Part shown: piece after piece, positions 63,136 through 64,000 of the stretch
How positions within the stretch are numbered: the stretch's first letter is position 1
Layout of the letters: each line of letters opens with the position of its first letter
DNA from: Clostridiaceae bacterium
Lineage (GTDB): Bacteria; Bacillota; Clostridia; DSM-8532
Direction: 5' to 3'
Length of the DNA stretch: 64,000 nt
NCBI GenBank assembly: GCA_012521705.1
Contig: JAAYLX010000030.1
Coordinates: 1-64,000, forward strand
Program-made: the position numbers and the translations under genes
Notes under the pieces: model-generated
Seen by the model: only the letters and a program-made list of their open reading frames with translations
The model's database searches: none
What the model was told of the DNA's origin: nothing

Positions 63136-64000
63136 ATGAACAAGTTAAACGACAGAACAATTTTACATTGCGATTGTAACGGCTTTTATGCGTCGGTCGA
63201 ATGCCTGCTTAACCCAAAGCTGAAGGATGTGCCCATGGCAGTCTGCGGGAATCCGGAAAACAGGCATGGTATTATTCTTGCCAAAAATGAACTTGCCAAA
63301 AAGTTTAATGTAAAAACTGCTGAAACCATCTGGCAGGCTAAAAGAAAATGCCCCGACCTTGTTTTGGTTCCTCCCCATCATGATGAATATGAAAAGTACT
63401 CAAAAATCGTAAACAAGATCTATGAGAGATACACCGACCAGGTAGAACCCTTTGGCATTGATGAGTCCTGGCTTGACGTCACCGACAGTGTCCATCTTTT
63501 CGGTTCTGGAAAAGAAATTGCAGATGAGCTGCGAAAAACAGTTTCATCTGAAGTTGGCCTTACCATATCGGTGGGAGTCTCTTTCAACAAGGTGTTTGCA
63601 AAGCTTGGAAGCGATTATAAAAAACCTGACGCTACAACTGTAATAAGCCGCGACAATTTTAAGTCCATTGTCTATCCCCTTCCGGTATCATCCCTGCTCT
63701 ATGTAGGAAAGTCAGCCCAGGAAGTTCTGAACAAACTTCATATTTACACTATCGGAGACCTTGCAGGAAGTGACAAAAGCCTTATTGCAGCTAAACTTGG
63801 AAAGATGGGAGAAACAATTCACGATTATGCAAACGGAATTGACAATGACCCTGTCAAATCCATATACGAGGGAAGAGAAATAAAGTCGGTCGGAAACGGA
63901 ATGACTTTTAAGAGAGACCTTGTTGGGCTTTCCGACATTAGTGTCAGCGTGCATGCGCTTGCAGACACGGTTGCTTCAAGAATGAGAAGGTACAAAGTAA
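63136..64000 (+). CDS. Y-family DNA polymerase (DinB/Pol IV type), N-terminal part
   Basis: The first 288 residues of a translesion polymerase; the frame runs off the window. HCDCNGFYASVE at about 11-22 carries the first metal Asp and the Tyr steric gate. The second acidic pair is in IDESWLDVT near 110. A thumb/HhH region follows with LYVGKSAQEVLNKL near 188 and the little-finger domain begins near 250. Full members are about 400 residues. The only possible start is ATG 63136, preceded by an in-frame stop and without a ribosome binding site. Confidence 0.9.
   Translation, partial: MNKLNDRTILHCDCNGFYASVECLLNPKLKDVPMAVCGNPENRHGIILAKNELAKKFNVKTAETIWQAKRKCPDLVLVPPHHDEYEKYSKIVNKIYERYTDQVEPFGIDESWLDVTDSVHLFGSGKEIADELRKTVSSEVGLTISVGVSFNKVFAKLGSDYKKPDATTVISRDNFKSIVYPLPVSSLLYVGKSAQEVLNKLHIYTIGDLAGSDKSLIAAKLGKMGETIHDYANGIDNDPVKSIYEGREIKSVGNGMTFKRDLVGLSDISVSVHALADTVASRMRRYKV

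Overview
The window reads as chromosome of a low-GC, spore-forming Firmicute in the class Clostridia. It has cotJABC, a CotF-type coat protein, a CgeB-type glycosyltransferase, class-specific riboswitches (M-box and c-di-AMP) and strong AGGAGG ribosome binding sites. Gene content and protein flavour resemble the Clostridium (Acetivibrio) thermocellum group. That is recognition from memory, not a database result. I see no phage, insertion sequence, CRISPR array or plasmid gene, and most of the window is ordinary core genome.

Layout. 0-4.2 kb: the end of an RluA-type pseudouridine synthase gene, a zinc-ribbon protein, a small membrane protein, and cobalamin-dependent methionine synthase split into MetH and a separate reactivation protein. 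4.5-12.4 kb: an MFS transporter, then a leftward run rpsR, mazG-like, rplI, dnaB, tilS, hpt, ftsH. 12.5-16.1 kb: a membrane PAS-GGDEF-EAL protein and a DUF4349 lipoprotein. 16.3-23.7 kb: a two-armed cluster of three glycosyltransferases, a pyruvyl transferase, two paralogous beta-rich proteins and small unknown proteins, with sporulation-type -10 motifs repeated in front of several genes. I read it as a spore-surface assembly and glycosylation locus; it is the best candidate here for an undescribed system. 23.7-25.2 kb: tRNA-Arg and an M-box-controlled CorA. 25.3-29.4 kb: a MacB-like ABC transporter with a large extracytoplasmic accessory protein. 29.5-35.3 kb: glycine cleavage operon gcvT-H-PA-PB and lplA. 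35.3-37.2 kb: c-di-AMP-riboswitch-controlled NlpC/P60 hydrolase and initiator tRNA. 37.2-41.4 kb: an ECF sigma factor with two exported proteins, and a membrane protein gene interrupted by an in-frame TAG. 41.7-47.9 kb: a complete ribose operon (rbsR, K, D, A, C, B) with a self-regulatory operator pair. 47.9-50.8 kb: cotJABC, a DUF2935 protein and a CotF-like protein with a Gln-rich insert. 51-56 kb: murD, murI, a beta-phosphoglucomutase and a Na/phosphate cotransporter. 56-60.9 kb: the livKHMGF-type branched-chain amino acid transporter. 61-64 kb: a YihY-type membrane protein, a small PQ-loop-like protein, a hydroxyacid dehydrogenase gene that has lost its Rossmann core, and the start of a Y-family DNA polymerase.

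How the parts fit. MurI makes D-glutamate and MurD adds it to the peptidoglycan precursor; the two lie convergently. LplA beside gcvH suggests lipoylation of GcvH. RbsB retains all the ribose-contacting residues of the E. coli protein, so the sugar operon is best called ribose-specific. Start codons were re-chosen wherever a better Shine-Dalgarno lay downstream of the longest possible frame.
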